A DNA stretch of 41,944 nucleotides from contig DFAM01000001.1 of assembly GCA_002365595.1 (NCBI GenBank), forward strand, positions 1-41,944, written 5' to 3'. Positions 41,891-41,944 of the stretch are shown piece by piece (position 1 is the first letter of the stretch; each line of letters begins with the position of its first letter). Origin of the DNA: Acinetobacter sp. UBA3106 (GTDB taxonomy: Bacteria; Pseudomonadota; Gammaproteobacteria; Pseudomonadales; Moraxellaceae). A program made the position numbers and the translations under genes. The notes under the pieces are model-generated. The model saw only the letters and a program-made list of their open reading frames with translations, searched no databases and was not told the DNA's origin.

Positions 41891-41924
41891 GATTAATTTG
41901 TGATTGACTGCTTGGACTAAATAA

Positions 41925-41944
41925 ATGACTACTTTAAAAAACCA
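41925..41944 (+). CDS. Start of next gene, probably GatB/YqeY-domain protein
   Basis: ATG at 41925 opens MTTLKN and then leaves the window. GGA precedes it. Acinetobacter and relatives commonly have a YqeY-type gene after rpsU that begins this way, but six residues cannot prove it. Confidence 0.4.

Overview
The window looks like a chromosomal segment of an Acinetobacter (Moraxellaceae, Gammaproteobacteria). It is AT-rich. It carries rapA, a thiE-hemL pair, tsaD divergent from rpsU, a membrane desaturase/ferredoxin-reductase pair with a divergent TetR regulator, and several small proteins of a kind I associate with Acinetobacter. The genus call is inference from gene content and order; no 16S rRNA is present. 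No prophage, IS element, integron, CRISPR array or restriction island is visible.

Layout. 1-2.2 kb: end of a lipoprotein gene, then the DUF4130 / radical-SAM pair predicted to act in DNA repair. 2.4-7.4 kb: nitronate monooxygenase, a glycine-zipper protein, dusB, a DUF1615 lipoprotein overlapping a HAD phosphatase. 7.5-11.7 kb: a decayed small ORF, then a lipid block (desaturase, reductase, TetR, alpha/beta hydrolase) with clear palindromes between the divergent genes. 11.8-20.2 kb: lone PAAR protein, rapA, rluA, a carrier protein fused to a degenerate isochorismatase fold, an orphan tail-anchored protein, a GlcG-like protein, hemL and thiE. 20.2-20.85 kb: a long non-coding stretch with a strong stem-loop element and a promoter-to-terminator unit that looks like a small RNA. 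20.85-27.3 kb: DUF962 protein, two tandem 486-residue CYTH-CHAD paralogues (one with a ruined CHAD domain), a hypothetical protein, DUF3144 protein, a three-hairpin element, and an amidohydrolase. 27.3-33.0 kb: M16 peptidase, PhzF-like protein, glyoxalase II, two small unknown proteins. 33.1-33.85 kb: a five-gene tRNA array (Leu-UAG three times, Leu-CAG, Trp-CCA) built partly by tandem duplication of tRNA-plus-terminator units. 33.9-41.9 kb: Ser/Thr kinase coupled to a DUF3336-patatin lipase, DUF815 ATPase, a lipoprotein, DUF4385 protein, GAF-GGDEF cyclase, tsaD, rpsU and the first codons of a likely YqeY-type gene.

Most of the content is housekeeping or conserved accessory. The best candidates for undescribed biology are: the tandem CYTH-CHAD pair with one dead CHAD; the kinase / DUF3336-patatin operon, which may control storage-lipid breakdown; the orphan carrier protein with a pseudo-isochorismatase domain; the candidate small RNA and neighbouring stem-loop at 20.45-20.77 kb; and the triple hairpin with GGA loops at 25.86-25.96 kb. 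All motif, start-site and promoter calls were made by eye, without alignments or folding software.
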